A stretch of DNA of 22,163 nucleotides, from the NCBI GenBank assembly GCA_001931875.2, contig MSJH02000478.1, positions 1 to 22,163 of the forward strand. The letters run 5' to 3'. The translations under genes and the position numbers were made by a program. This DNA is from Byssochlamys sp. IMV 00236. Its lineage: Eukaryota > Ascomycota > Eurotiomycetes > Eurotiales > Thermoascaceae. Below, one piece after another: positions 8,972 through 18,962 of this stretch. The notes beneath the pieces are model-generated. The model ran no database searches. It was given only the letters and a program-made list of their open reading frames with translations, and was not told the origin of the DNA. Every line of letters starts with the position of its first letter. The first letter of the stretch is position 1.

Positions 8972-11632
8972 ATACCTTGTATATCTTTACAAGCAATCTC
9001 TTTTTCTATAAATTGGCTCTGTTCAGAGTCTTGTTTATCAGATGCATTCTCTGTGGTTTCTACCAGGATGGCCTTTTCAGGCTGAAGATCCATCAGCTTT
9101 GTAATCGTTTCTGCAGTCTTTCCTTTAGCCAAAGCCTCCAACCATTTTCCGAGATGGATAAAGGTGATCAATAGAACCGAGGTTTCAAAGTAATTCATGC
9201 TCATTGAACCCGAACTAGGACGTACCATGGCAGCAATCACAGAAGCAACGGAGGCTATATAAGCAACAGATGTACCCATAGCAACTAAAGTTTCCATATT
9301 AGCCGTTCGAGCATATACAAGGGACTTGTATGCCTTGATATAAAATGACTTTCCTAGCCAGAACTGAACAGGAGTAGCTAACAAAAAGAGAACCAAATCT
9401 GCGACGGTCAGGCCATGCGTAATTTCTTTCATCAAGCTCATCCTGATATGATTGAAAGAAGGTAGAGCCATTAAGAAGATCATGGCAATCAGGATAACGG
9501 GTATAGCAAATAATAAGGACCATAGAAACCTTGATCGTAATTCATGAATTTCACGATCCATTGCCTCTTTCATGGAAACCCGCTGTTCTTCTAATGTTTC
9601 ACCATGAGCGTTTTGGGCGAGCTCAGCTTTGTATCCAATCTGCTCCACCATCTGTGCCAAGCTACGAGCGCCAATAGTGTCTGGATTATGCTGGATCACG
9701 GCAGATTTGGCCAGTAGATTGACATGACAGCTGATCACACCGTTCAGTTTCATCAAGGTTCGTTCAATATTGGCCACGCAAGAAGAGCATGTCATACCTG
9801 TGACTACAAGATGTGTTGAAACTATATCTTTCTGGTCCGTCACTGTATTTGTGTCAGGACTTGTGTCAGAGATTTTTGTAATGGTGATACTTTCAGCAGA
9901 AAAACCAAGTTGGATGATGGCTTGACGAATCCTTTGACGAGTGATAAATTCTCCAGTGAATTCAAAGCTTGTATGACCATTCTCGAGATCGATTTGGATG
10001 GAGTCCGTCTTGATGCCATATAACTTTATTAGAGAAGAATGGACTTTTTCGATACACTTGGGACAATACATTCCTGTGATGATCATTTCTGCTCTATAAC
10101 CAGACTGAGACACCGTGTCCTTGTTTGAAACAGGCTTCTCTTGTGTAGTAAACACAACTTTGCTTGCAGTGTATCCCAAATCATTAATAGCTTTTGTCAC
10201 CGTTTTCTCATCCAATGAGACATTCTTGGCTGAAAAGGTTCCAGTTTGAGTCAGCAGGTTGACTTGAACCGTTGCTGTGTCAACACCAGGTAATTTTTCA
10301 AGCCCTCTTTCGATCGTCCGAACACAGCTTGAACATGTCATGCCTGAAATTTGAAAGGTGACTTTGGTTACAGTTGATTGAGATAACTCGTCCACCAGAA
10401 CAGATCCCAATGATAAGACCGAACCTTTGGAGTCCATAGTATCCGAATTAGTGGCAACAACGGGAGCAGGGGGAATCAGGTTTTGAATGATCTGGATGTT
10501 TTCAACAATAAAGCCCCTATCCTCAACTACTGTCTGGATTTGATCTTTATCAGGCTTGGCGCAGATAAACATGGCCATTTCAGTTTGAAGGTTTACATAA
10601 ACAGAATTGGGCTCTACATCAGGCAGCTCGTTTTTAAGGGCATCAGTCACCGACATAACGCAAGATTGACAAGTCATACCCAGGACACGCATCACTACCT
10701 TCTTCTTTTCTTGTATTGGCTCCTTTTCTACACTATAGACTGTCGAAGAACCCAGAGTAGATACCTTTGATAAACGAGAGCCTGTAGATGCCTTGGTGAT
10801 GTGAGGACGACTGGTTACACCATAACCCAGGTCTTCAACAACTTGCTCGATCATATCGCTTGTAAGCGAGTCACTCGTAAATCTGAACCATGCCTGACGT
10901 TTTTCCAGACTAACATCTACTGAATCTTGCAGGACACCAGGTAAGGCTCTCAATGCATCTGTTACTGTCTTTACACAATGTCCACACGTCATACCAGAGA
11001 GCGAGAACAGTACGGAGCTTGTTTCGTCATGTGTGGTGTCTGTATTTATTTCTCTTTCTTCAAAAATCACTTCATGAACATTATAGCCCAAGTCTTCAAT
11101 TGTGTCTTTTAGTGATGCCTCTGTGATGGTACAGTTGCTCTTTTCGGGAAACACCATGGTAGCTTGCTCTTGATCAAGTGATACATGAACCGAATCCGGA
11201 TCAATTGAGGGTAGTGCCTGTAGAACCTTGGTAATAGTATTTGTACAGTGTGAGCAAGTCATTCCACCAATAGACATAGTGACATGAAGGAACCCGTCTT
11301 TATGTGTATTTTCTTGACAAGGTGAATCATGTACCAATTCGGGTGTACCTGAATCATAGCCCAAACTCTCAATTGTCTCGGACAACATACGCTTGAGGTC
11401 ACTCTCGAGTCGGTTCCTAGTTTCTCTGAATTGAAATGTAGCTGTTGCATTGATTAAATCAACATTCACAGTATCACTGATGATTTCCGGGATATTCTGT
11501 AGTGCTTTTGTCACGCTTTCCACACAATGCTAGAGATCGCACAAGATCAGTAAAGAAGTTGAATTAGTTTATTGATCTGTTTACATTGCATGTCATTCCA
11601 TTGACTTTTATTTTCACTTTGTATTCTGTCAT
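6863..11632 (-). CDS. CCC2: Copper-transporting P1B-type ATPase with seven HMA domains (1511 aa)
   Basis: This is a heavy-metal P-type ATPase of the Ccc2/ATP7A-B group, which pumps Cu(I) into the secretory pathway. Exons in transcript order: 11632-11585, 11529-8976, 8912-8433, 8367-7248 and 7196-6863 (4536 nt, in frame). The start ATG at 11632 gives MTEYKVKIKVNGMTCN, and intron 1 then falls inside the first CxxC. Seven CxxC domains have their first Cys at about residues 15, 108, 198, 303, 415, 505 and 597; the sixth reads MYCPKC. Eight membrane segments follow from about 682. Key motifs: TGE (899), CPC (1017-1019), the DKTG phosphorylation site (Asp1062), HPL (1107), TGDN (1316) and GDGIND (1386). 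YN (1451) and MxxSS (1480) are Cu(I)-pump signatures of TM7 and TM8. Inserts in the N domain (seven Cys, 1259-1277) and before GDGIND are unusual. A TATA box and CT tract lie upstream. Confidence 0.93.
8940..8967. repeat. A28 homopolymer inside an ATPase intron
   Basis: On the coding (minus) strand this is 28 T in a 63-nt intron (8913-8975), directly after the donor gtatgttc. Splicing it out joins DIQ to V-GDILKV, the expected actuator-domain sequence. Reading through would give a nonsensical poly-Phe tail. The length may be misjudged by sequencing. Confidence 0.9.
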
Positions 11633-13059
11633 TAGTCTATTTGTTTTCTATAATGGATTCTTTATATGTTCAAAGTATAATAAATCATTAGAGAAAAAGA
11701 GAGAGAGCTTTGCTTTTATATGATTTTACGTCAAATCTTAAAAAGGAAATGTGACCATTATTTGGGCCAAATGAGCAATTAATGCTGCTGCCATATCAGG
11801 TTACACAATGCAGCATGGCTCCTTCTTTTACTCCACAGCAACATTAATAATCAGCCAGTAATGCCTCAAATTTGCAGGCTTTTAACAGCTTAGTCAGATG
11901 TAAAGATAATATTAGAAGAATCAAACGCCTCCAAAAAATTAAGAAATCCGAGGGCAAGTTACAGGCCATCTCTGTCATTCATACCAATCTCTTTTGTTCT
12001 CATTGCAACCAAGGTATCATGGGATACACCTCTTGCAGAGAAGAGACAGCTTACAATTCCTTGATCTTTGAAAGAATTTGATAAGTACCGTTCTACTCTC
12101 TCAATATCGAGTCATTAATTCATGAAAAAGATCAGCTTGGTTGCTATCAGCTTGATAATAGAATGGAAACCGACCAGACAACCAATATTGAGTGCAGCAA
12201 TGATAAAACCCAGCAATTTCAACCTAACACCTGTATATTTCAAAAATGTTCAACGCTTAGTAGGATCATCCTTGCTCATGAAGAAACAGTACTTGTCAAT
12301 CAAATATTATTTGGCTTACTTATTGGTTCCATCTGCGTACTCTTGAGGATAATCTACCTAAATGTATTCAGTTGATATTTTTAAAGATTATATCTGGTTA
12401 AGTTTACTGCTTAATTGTAACTGAAACTCGTGAATATTTTGAATATTGAACCTTCCATAGAGCTCTTCAATGGCTGTAATAGCCTCTTCACTTCTAGTGA
12501 AAAACCAGTCCAAGCGCCAAAATAATCTTTGAATAACCCTTCGTTTCAATTGGAAATTCTTGGAGTAAAATATGTCAAAAGACCCTTTCAAGCAGGCACA
12601 ATTAGCTCAAGCAAGAGAAAATAGAGAAACGACTATTGTATTACAAAGCATGCTTCACGTGTTGGCGCTCCAATAAAGTTTTGGTGCGACAATAGCAGAT
12701 CAGCTAACTCTACTGTTAACTATGCGATGTGATTATAAAAGTGTGTATTGTGAAGAAGAATATAAGTACTAGATTTCATACCTCCGATAACACTTGATTT
12801 GTTAAATTAGCCGAAAGAAAGACGTTTTACTGATATTAAGAATATTTAAATTTTAGAGTAACAGTGAAAGCAGCACACTTCCTTACACAATCTTCGATTT
12901 TGCAATTTTCTGTCACCAGGGACTTCTTATTGGGCATTGATTTACTCAATTGTCGCATTTGATTTCTTCTCATATTATTGTGAATAAGATCCATTGGAAA
13001 TAAAATCACCCTTCTTTCCTTTTTCTTTTTTGAAATAATAAACAAAGAATCAGCTCAAA
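11633..13059. other. Divergent intergenic region between the ATPase and the PQQ-repeat gene
   Basis: It contains the ATPase promoter on the left and a short pyrimidine stretch (about 13010-13030) before the PQQ-repeat gene. In between lie coding-like open frames that I cannot assign. Plus strand 11875-12081 follows an acceptor-like tttgcag and contains a C-x2-C (FCSHC). Plus strand 12085-12375 is open for about 96 codons and ends in a hydrophobic, membrane-like stretch. Minus strand 12388-12606 has a helical, charged frame (ITAIEELYGRFNIQNIHEF). None has a clear start, splice pattern or known domain. It may be a decayed gene or transposon, or an unrecognised small gene. Confidence 0.4.
11690..11720 (-). 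promoter_or_regulatory. TATA box and CT tract of the copper ATPase gene
   Basis: On the minus strand a TATAAAA (11720-11714) lies 88 nt before the start codon. It is followed at once by a CT-rich run (11707-11690). The same order and distance occur before the kinase gene. No convincing copper-responsive element was identified. Confidence 0.55.
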
Positions 13060-13932
13060 ATGACTTTCTTTACAGACAAAAAAGTCAAGGGCGATGACGA
13101 ATCTGACAAGAGCTCTATTCATTTATCTGAATCAGTCCAGTTCCAACGTGATGATATCCTGATCTGCGCCACTCATGGAAAGATATATGCTATACACAAG
13201 AGAAATGGTATTAGACTATGGGGCTCAAAATTCCCAACGGGCGCGTCAGGTGGTATTGTCGCACTCTTTGTTACGGACTATGATAAACTGATTGCTGGTG
13301 CAAATGGTAAAACTGCTTGCTTGGATCTAATGACAGGAGAGACATTATGGGTGAATAAGATGCCAGGATTTGGATACTCTGAAGTCTCAGTGATCAGTAC
13401 ACCTAGTCGATTTTTATCTCCCAGAGAAGGAGTCCAAAGTGTTGATCCACCTGGATATAATAGACCATCTAACCTGGGAAGGCCTATCATCCTGGCAGCT
13501 TCAAAAGGTAAAATCATGGCTATTGATAGCAACAGTGGCGAAGAGATGTGGAGATACAATTGCCCAGGTGGCTGGTACAATATACCCGTTGCGATTATAG
13601 AGCCACCCAGTTTAGAGCATGGACGACCTGAACAACCTGTATACGTCAGAGCAGGAAAGTGGGTGTACTGTTTACAAGCACAAACGGGTGAGGTCGTATG
13701 GAGCTGTAAGGTCTCAGGCGCTATGTTTGGATTGAACTACATGACACTGGCCACACCATGGAGCTCTCGTCTTGCTGCTGAAGCATATTCTGCATTTAGT
13801 CAAAATCCTAGTGCACAAGCAAGAGATTGGGAAAGAGAAAGAGAGAGAAAAAAATCATTATACAGATCGAAAAAAGCAACAGAAACACAGCAGAGATCAG
13901 TTGTGGCTAGCTATCAAAATTTCTATCAATAA
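13060..13932 (+). CDS. PQQ-repeat beta-propeller protein (290 aa)
   Basis: Four blade motifs of the pyrroloquinoline-quinone-like repeat are visible: GKIYAIHKRNGIRLW (40-54), GKTACLDLMTGETLW (83-97), GKIMAIDSNSGEEMW (150-164) and KWVYCLQAQTGEVVW (200-214). Each ends with the Gly-x-x-x-Trp signature. The family (quinoprotein alcohol dehydrogenase-like or BamB-like folds) often works as a scaffold rather than an enzyme, and no catalytic residues are evident here. There is no signal peptide or membrane segment, so a cytosolic place is likely. Only four blades are seen, while full propellers have seven or eight, so it may pair with itself or be short. The last 35 residues are highly charged (RDWERERERKK) and probably disordered or coiled. 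It is a single exon, started at the ATG after the short CT stretch. The function is unknown. Confidence 0.82.
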   Translation: MTFFTDKKVKGDDESDKSSIHLSESVQFQRDDILICATHGKIYAIHKRNGIRLWGSKFPTGASGGIVALFVTDYDKLIAGANGKTACLDLMTGETLWVNKMPGFGYSEVSVISTPSRFLSPREGVQSVDPPGYNRPSNLGRPIILAASKGKIMAIDSNSGEEMWRYNCPGGWYNIPVAIIEPPSLEHGRPEQPVYVRAGKWVYCLQAQTGEVVWSCKVSGAMFGLNYMTLATPWSSRLAAEAYSAFSQNPSAQARDWERERERKKSLYRSKKATETQQRSVVASYQNFYQ

Positions 13933-14936
13933 AATATCAAACTATTCTAACACTCGAGTTAAACACGATAATCTACAGTGGGGAAAAGCTGTCTTTTACT
14001 TTGTCTGTACTGGGGTCACACAAGGATATACGATTAAGTAAAAGGATCGTTCATAGAGCCTAATAGACTCTTTATAGAGACAGATCACGCATCCTCCAGC
14101 TTAACAGCTGAGGAATATACAACTACCCTAAATTTACAATAATGTGAGTAACAAGCCCGAGCACTTTTCAGCGAAACTCTCTTCTTTTAACTGTAATAGT
14201 TTAATGAAGTTCAACAACTAAAAAAAAACAAGTTCATCTCGATAATCATAGGAGACAAATGTTGTTGACCAATTGCATATTGGATATGACGCATCATCGA
14301 CTACTACAGGTTATGGATGTCATGAATTAGTGCTGTAGGCTTAATAATAATACTGTATAAACAAGATGACTTTGGCCTGTGTACGAAATATATATTGACT
14401 ATATTACGCCAAAGGGTGTAATCTTTAATATGAACGTAGAAACACAACACTGATGCAATCTAAGGCCATGAGACTTCATTATGCAGAGATCAGGACATTG
14501 CGCAGATAGGTTGGTAGAATTTTTCTTAGTTTCAAGAATTCTAGTATTCGCCAAAGAGGCCAAACAAGAACGACTCAATGAATCGTGAGCAGAGCTCAGC
14601 CTAGTTGGTATACTCTCGTATAGTAGTCCTGAGTAGCTTCTAAATTAAATCATGAATAGCCTTGGTAAACTTTTGTTCTGCATTTATTAAATCCATTCTC
14701 ATTAATTTCACTGTGGCTTGGATTCTTGTGAGCTTCCCAATGTGATATTGATCAACGATGCGTAATAAGGGTGTGGATGTATTCATTGGCATTAGTACAG
14801 CCCTGATGCTGTGTACATCTTCAATATATTAACATGAAATGATTTAGAAAAAGTATTTATTTCCAATATAAATAGACAATAGTAAAAGTCATTTCAAGAA
14901 ACATAATTATTTATTAAAGATTATTCTCAAAAGCCA
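13933..14936. other. Intergenic gap, no supported gene
   Basis: About 1 kb of AT-rich DNA without an intact gene. The only item noted is a 50-codon minus-strand frame at 14640-14792 (MPMNTSTPLLRIVDQYHIGK…), open further upstream to about 14830 without a start. Its wording looks protein-like but it matches nothing I know. The stretch borders the LINE relic and may be part of the same transposon-damaged zone. Confidence 0.45.
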
Positions 14937-15760
14937 ATGTTTTACACCAAAGAAAACATGAAAGAGAAAAAAAAAAAAAAAGTCAGCAACGATGCCAAAA
15001 GACTTTTAAAGGTTCTGATTGCTGCTGTGACGACATTCTTCAGATTGGCCATTGAACATCAGAACAAAGGACCAGACACTCATAAAAACCATCAGACCAT
15101 CAAACACCAGAACAGGCTACAGAGACCTACAGTAACAGACGTACCGTTGGGGTACGCATTAGCTGAGCCTTGTCAATTGTCAACTAAAATTATTAATGAG
15201 AAATTTACGAAAACCTGCAAGCATATTATCAATCAGTATCAACTTGGATTCATTCCTGGAAGTCATATTGCTGAAAATAGCATGATAGCCCAAATCATTA
15301 TGGAAAATGCTCGTTCCTCTAGGGACATCCACAAAGCAGCTCTTGATTTGCTCCTTGATCTGGAAAAAGGCTTATGACCAGGTCAATCTGGATTACCTTC
15401 GTCTAGTTCTCCAAACCTTGAGCTTTCCCGGTTCAGTCATGAACTCTGTTATTGCTATGATGGCCAATTTCTTGAAATGCTGAGCTTACCAGATGTTGTA
15501 AGCTAAGGATATATATAGGACTAACTCACGCATTGCAGATGAAACAGTGCTATCTGGTCAAAACAGCACCCACAACCTTATAAGTCTAGCGACGTGGCAG
15601 AGGAGGCATGATAAGATAAAGTGTTGAATATGAAAGTGCAGAGCATGCTGGTTAGCTTCTGTACAGAAATTGAGATGTTTAATATCGTCGTGTTGAAGAA
15701 TTCTTCTAGACTTAATGCCAATAGCAGTTGTCTAATTTGGTAAAGCAGATCGTAAAAGGA
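14937..15760 (+). mobile_element. Decayed LINE (non-LTR retrotransposon) reverse-transcriptase fragment
   Basis: The best-preserved part, about 15180-15480, reads STKIINEKFTKTCKHIINQY, then QLGFIPGSHIAENSMIAQII and MENARSS, then a catalytic-Asp palm motif LLLDLEKaYDQVNLDYL. This order is typical of LINE reverse transcriptases. The reading frame breaks at about 15369, where one extra base shifts EKAYDQV out of frame, and stops at 15481. After a 7-bp inverted repeat (15483-15504), about 15525-15630 resembles the later region of such enzymes (NSRIADETVLSGQN). The YADD-type region between them is missing, so an internal deletion is likely. A poly-A run at about 15831-15840 could be the old 3' tail. 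It is non-functional. The upstream boundary is uncertain, and the LINE clade is not determined. Confidence 0.75.
15483..15504. repeat. 7-bp inverted repeat at the LINE break
   Basis: The arms AGCTTAC and GTAAGCT surround an 8-nt loop. It sits exactly where the reverse-transcriptase reading ends and may mark the deletion junction. Confidence 0.6.
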
Positions 15761-17226
15761 ATTTTGTTAGCATTTGAATTTGCTTGACTAGAATCATGAC
15801 TACGATTTCTGTGGACGTTTTCTTTACAAGAAAAAAAAAAGAGGGGTTAAATACCAATAGACCCTTCTCCATGTGTATTAAATATGAACATCCGCCCAGT
15901 AAAGGAAGGGTGAGAAAGCCTCATGATTTAACAGCAAAGTAAAAATGTGAATCGATTAAAAAACAATAATTGTCTAGAATTAGGTTAATGTACTATGAAC
16001 ATCTCAGTAACTTTTATATACGCAGCATACACCATGATACCCCTATTCCTTGCTTGAAAATAAATATGGTGAACATAGAAAGTATGAAAGCCAAGAAATA
16101 CATTAAAATAGAGCAAATATTCTATAAAGAATCTATAGAATACAAGGATTGCTTATGCTCTTACGATTAATTTATGCACAATGTAAACAACATCTCGTAT
16201 TACTACTGACTCAATAGCAAGTGCTTATTATTGCTATTTATCACAACTTTCTATTTAAACAAATAATGTAAAAGGGCTAATTCGGAAATATAACTAATTA
16301 ATAATCAAAGTTCCAGTCATTAATATCGAGTGCATCAATCTGACATTTTCAGTGGTTATCGATACAACACTTTATCCCTTGTGCAAAAAGATTCAGGATG
16401 ATTATGCGCACTTGGTATCAGTTTAAAACCGCTTATCCATGACTTTATCTCCGTCATTATGGTTTATCCGTCAGAGTAGTTTTCACTTGTATGATCTTCT
16501 TGGATAACATGAGTTAAAACTAGTCAATAATAACAACTATAATAATAGCAGCAATAATGTTATTATTATTATTTACAGCAGTGAGATGACAGACATCATG
16601 GTTAATTAAAATGGGTCATACAAATAATGACATATCTTGGGCTGATCATTTTGACTGCGGTGAATGGTATACAATAACCATTTATGGCCATTTGTTGAGA
16701 AATAAGGAGACAGAAAAAGCGGAAGTGAAAATAAATAGAATATTAGTGAAATCAGTCCAGTAAAAAAAGCAACAACAAAAAAGTCTCCTGACAAGTTAAA
16801 ACGAGACAAGAAAATGAAAAAGCAAGTATGCTTACTATATACATACACCTATAGAGTGATTTTATTACGTAGGCGTACTAAAACAAGCTATATCTGTATG
16901 CATGACATGATATCTGTTTGTGAAGCATAGATGGGAGAAACAAAGAAACAGAAACAGAGACAGTAGTTGTAATGGCCACGTGCATTCTTATTGGCTTAGA
17001 TTTGACAAGATAAATGATGAAAGCATGTCTAAAGCAAGTTGGTGTATAGAGCATCAAGGACAAAAGATGAACATTAATCTCTATTAGGACTCTATTAGGA
17101 CTCTATTAAGGCTTTATTTATCATTCTATATTCATCGAAAGGGTATATTTCATACGTGTGAAAAGGGTCCTTATGTAAATTAAATAGGAAAATTTCCATT
17201 TATGATAGCTTATCAATCTGTACACA
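15761..17226. other. AT-rich intergenic gap without a supported gene
   Basis: Nothing coding could be supported. It holds the poly-A run near 15831, ATT-rich patches near 16550-16575, a three-copy tandem repeat at 17079-17111, and AT-rich sequence leading to the kinase promoter. Short open frames at 15970-16170 and 16606-16848 look like chance. Confidence 0.5.
17079..17111. repeat. Three 11-bp tandem repeats
   Basis: CTCTATTAGGA occurs twice in perfect form, followed by a diverged third copy (CTCTATTAAGG). It lies about 130 nt upstream of the kinase TATA-like box. Confidence 0.8.
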
Positions 17227-17238
17227 AATGTATTTCCA

Positions 17239-17310
17239 TATAAATACACCTTCTCCTTTTTATTTCACTCCTGTTTTTTTTTTTTTTTTATTGATCTTTT
17301 CTCTTCTTTT
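17239..17310 (+). promoter_or_regulatory. TATA-like box and CT/T tract of the kinase gene
   Basis: TATAAATA at 17239-17246 lies 88 nt before the chosen start at 17327. It is followed by a long T/C-rich run up to 17310. This supports the downstream ATG, because the earlier in-frame ATG at 17228 lies before the TATA box. Confidence 0.55.
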
Positions 17311-17326
17311 TATCTGTTATCGTTGT

Positions 17327-18734
17327 ATGCGACACTTTTTAAATCAACGCTTTTTGACAAATAATCAACACGACTCTCAATGGAACTTGAATCATTTGTG
17401 TGATCATCTCTTTGATTCAATACCCAACATAAAGATTGATAGTCCTATTGATGAACCACTCACGAGAACGACTGGTATATTTTTGTCATAATGACTCTTC
17501 TTTGCATCTCATCCATTTCTCTCTCATTTGACAGACATTACACACTCATATTCTACAAGCCCATCACTTACACCTGCCTCATCTTTTTCCACTGACGACA
17601 ATACATTCATTGAATCTCATCAAGAACAGCTTGATAATAATAGCAACTATTCATTAAATTCATGCGGTGATACTATAAAATACCATTTTAGTCAATTCCA
17701 CATCACAAAACTCATTGGCACTGGTCATTTTGCCCAAGTGTATCTGGCACAAAATACAATAAATCAAGCATGGTACGCTATTAAGGCTATCAACAAAAAG
17801 AAACTTGCTACCAAACAGCAAATAAAACATGTTCACGACGAAAAAGATGTCCTCTATTCGGCTAACCACCCTTTTTTGGTAAAACTCTGGGGCACCTTCC
17901 AAACTGATAGTCATGTCTTCTTTGTCACTGATTACGTCCCTGGGGGTGAACTTTTTAGGCTTATCCGAAAAAAGAAGGTAAACAAGAAACAGAAACCCAA
18001 CATCAGATGTTATCAAAACTAACGTCATTTCCTGTCTCTTAGGGATTAACTGAGCACGAAGCAAAGTTTTATGCTGCAGAAACTGTCTTGGCTCTAGAAT
18101 ACCTCCACAACAGAGACATTGCTTATAGAGATTTGAAACCGGAAAATATATTGCTAGATAGTCATGGTCACATCAAGTTGATTGATTTTGGGTTGGCCAA
18201 ACAGGTCTCAGATGTCACATATACCCTTTGTGGAACTCCCGATTATCTTGCTCCAGAAGTAATACGTGCGCGTGGATACACCAAAGAGGTAGATTGGTGG
18301 TCACTTGGAGTCCTAATATATGAAATGATCGTTGGGTAACTGTTTCACCGGCTATCTTTTGTGTGCATTACACTAACTATTTCTTGTTTCTGTATTGTAG
18401 TCATGCTCCCTTCACATCTAAAAATCCTATTGAGCTCTATGAAAATATCCTATTATGCAGCATCCAGTGGCCATCTGACATTAGCTCTGAAGCTAAGGAT
18501 CTTATACAAGGATTATTGAAAGTAAAGCCTGCTGATAGATACAACCTACAAGAAATCAAAACCCATCCTTGGTTTGCTGATATAGACTTTGAGCAGCTAT
18601 CAAGTTGCAATGTAGACGCTCCTAATATTCCAGATTTACAAGATAACGATGACACATCAAGAGATAATCAAGACATAGAACTACTCTATATCTCTGATCA
18701 ATATGCTCATGATGACACGTTTGCCTCCTTTTAA
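17327..18734 (+). CDS. PKA-like AGC serine/threonine kinase (405 aa)
   Basis: A protein kinase resembling the catalytic subunit of cAMP-dependent kinase. Exons: 17327-17474, 17535-17977, 18043-18335 and 18401-18734. The first 100 residues are a Ser/Thr/Asn-rich extension. The catalytic domain has a glycine loop GTGHFAQV (111-118), Lys133 in AIK, Glu152 of helix C, YRDLKPEN (225-232), DFG (245-247) and an activation loop [14 protein letters not shown]. Thr258 there matches PKA Thr197. The AGC tail contains HPWFADIDF, and the protein ends in FASF, a PKA-type C-terminal FxxF motif. Two changes from PKA stand out: the third glycine of the loop is Ala116, and the basic residues before the activation threonine are missing. 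All three introns join in frame with standard GT-AG ends. It is convergent with the cystathionine synthase gene. PKA is the best guess, but a divergent AGC kinase is possible. Confidence 0.9.
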
Positions 18735-18962
18735 TGCATGCAGCACACGCTGATTCTTTATCTATTTCTATTTTTTGCATCTCTCTCATACACAGCATTT
18801 ATTTATATACACATATATATTTATATATTCTTTCGGATATATCATCATTTCTGTAAAATACGCCCTCCAAATAAACTAGATATATATATATACTGTTTCT
18901 GTAATATTTACATATATGTATACAGTGTATCTCTTTTAACAATAACGTCTTTACTTATCTAG

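Noticed and set aside
8938..8975. Poly-Phe extension of the main ATPase exon
   Set aside because: It is intron sequence read through; splicing at 8975/8913 restores the conserved actuator domain.
12440..12470. tRNA-like B-box (GGTTCAA on the minus strand)
   Set aside because: The flanking bases cannot form the T-arm stem, and no cloverleaf is possible.
15970..16170. 66-codon plus-strand frame
   Set aside because: It has no ATG at the start, biased AT-rich composition and no domain, and is consistent with chance in AT-rich DNA.
16606..16848. 80-codon minus-strand Phe/Leu-rich frame
   Set aside because: Low-complexity AT-rich sequence imitates a membrane protein; there is no leader or splice support.
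17228..17326. Earlier in-frame ATG at 17228 as the kinase start
   Set aside because: It lies before the TATA-like box and would encode a T-rich leader as poly-Phe. The ATG at 17327 fits the -88 TATA spacing and the CT leader.
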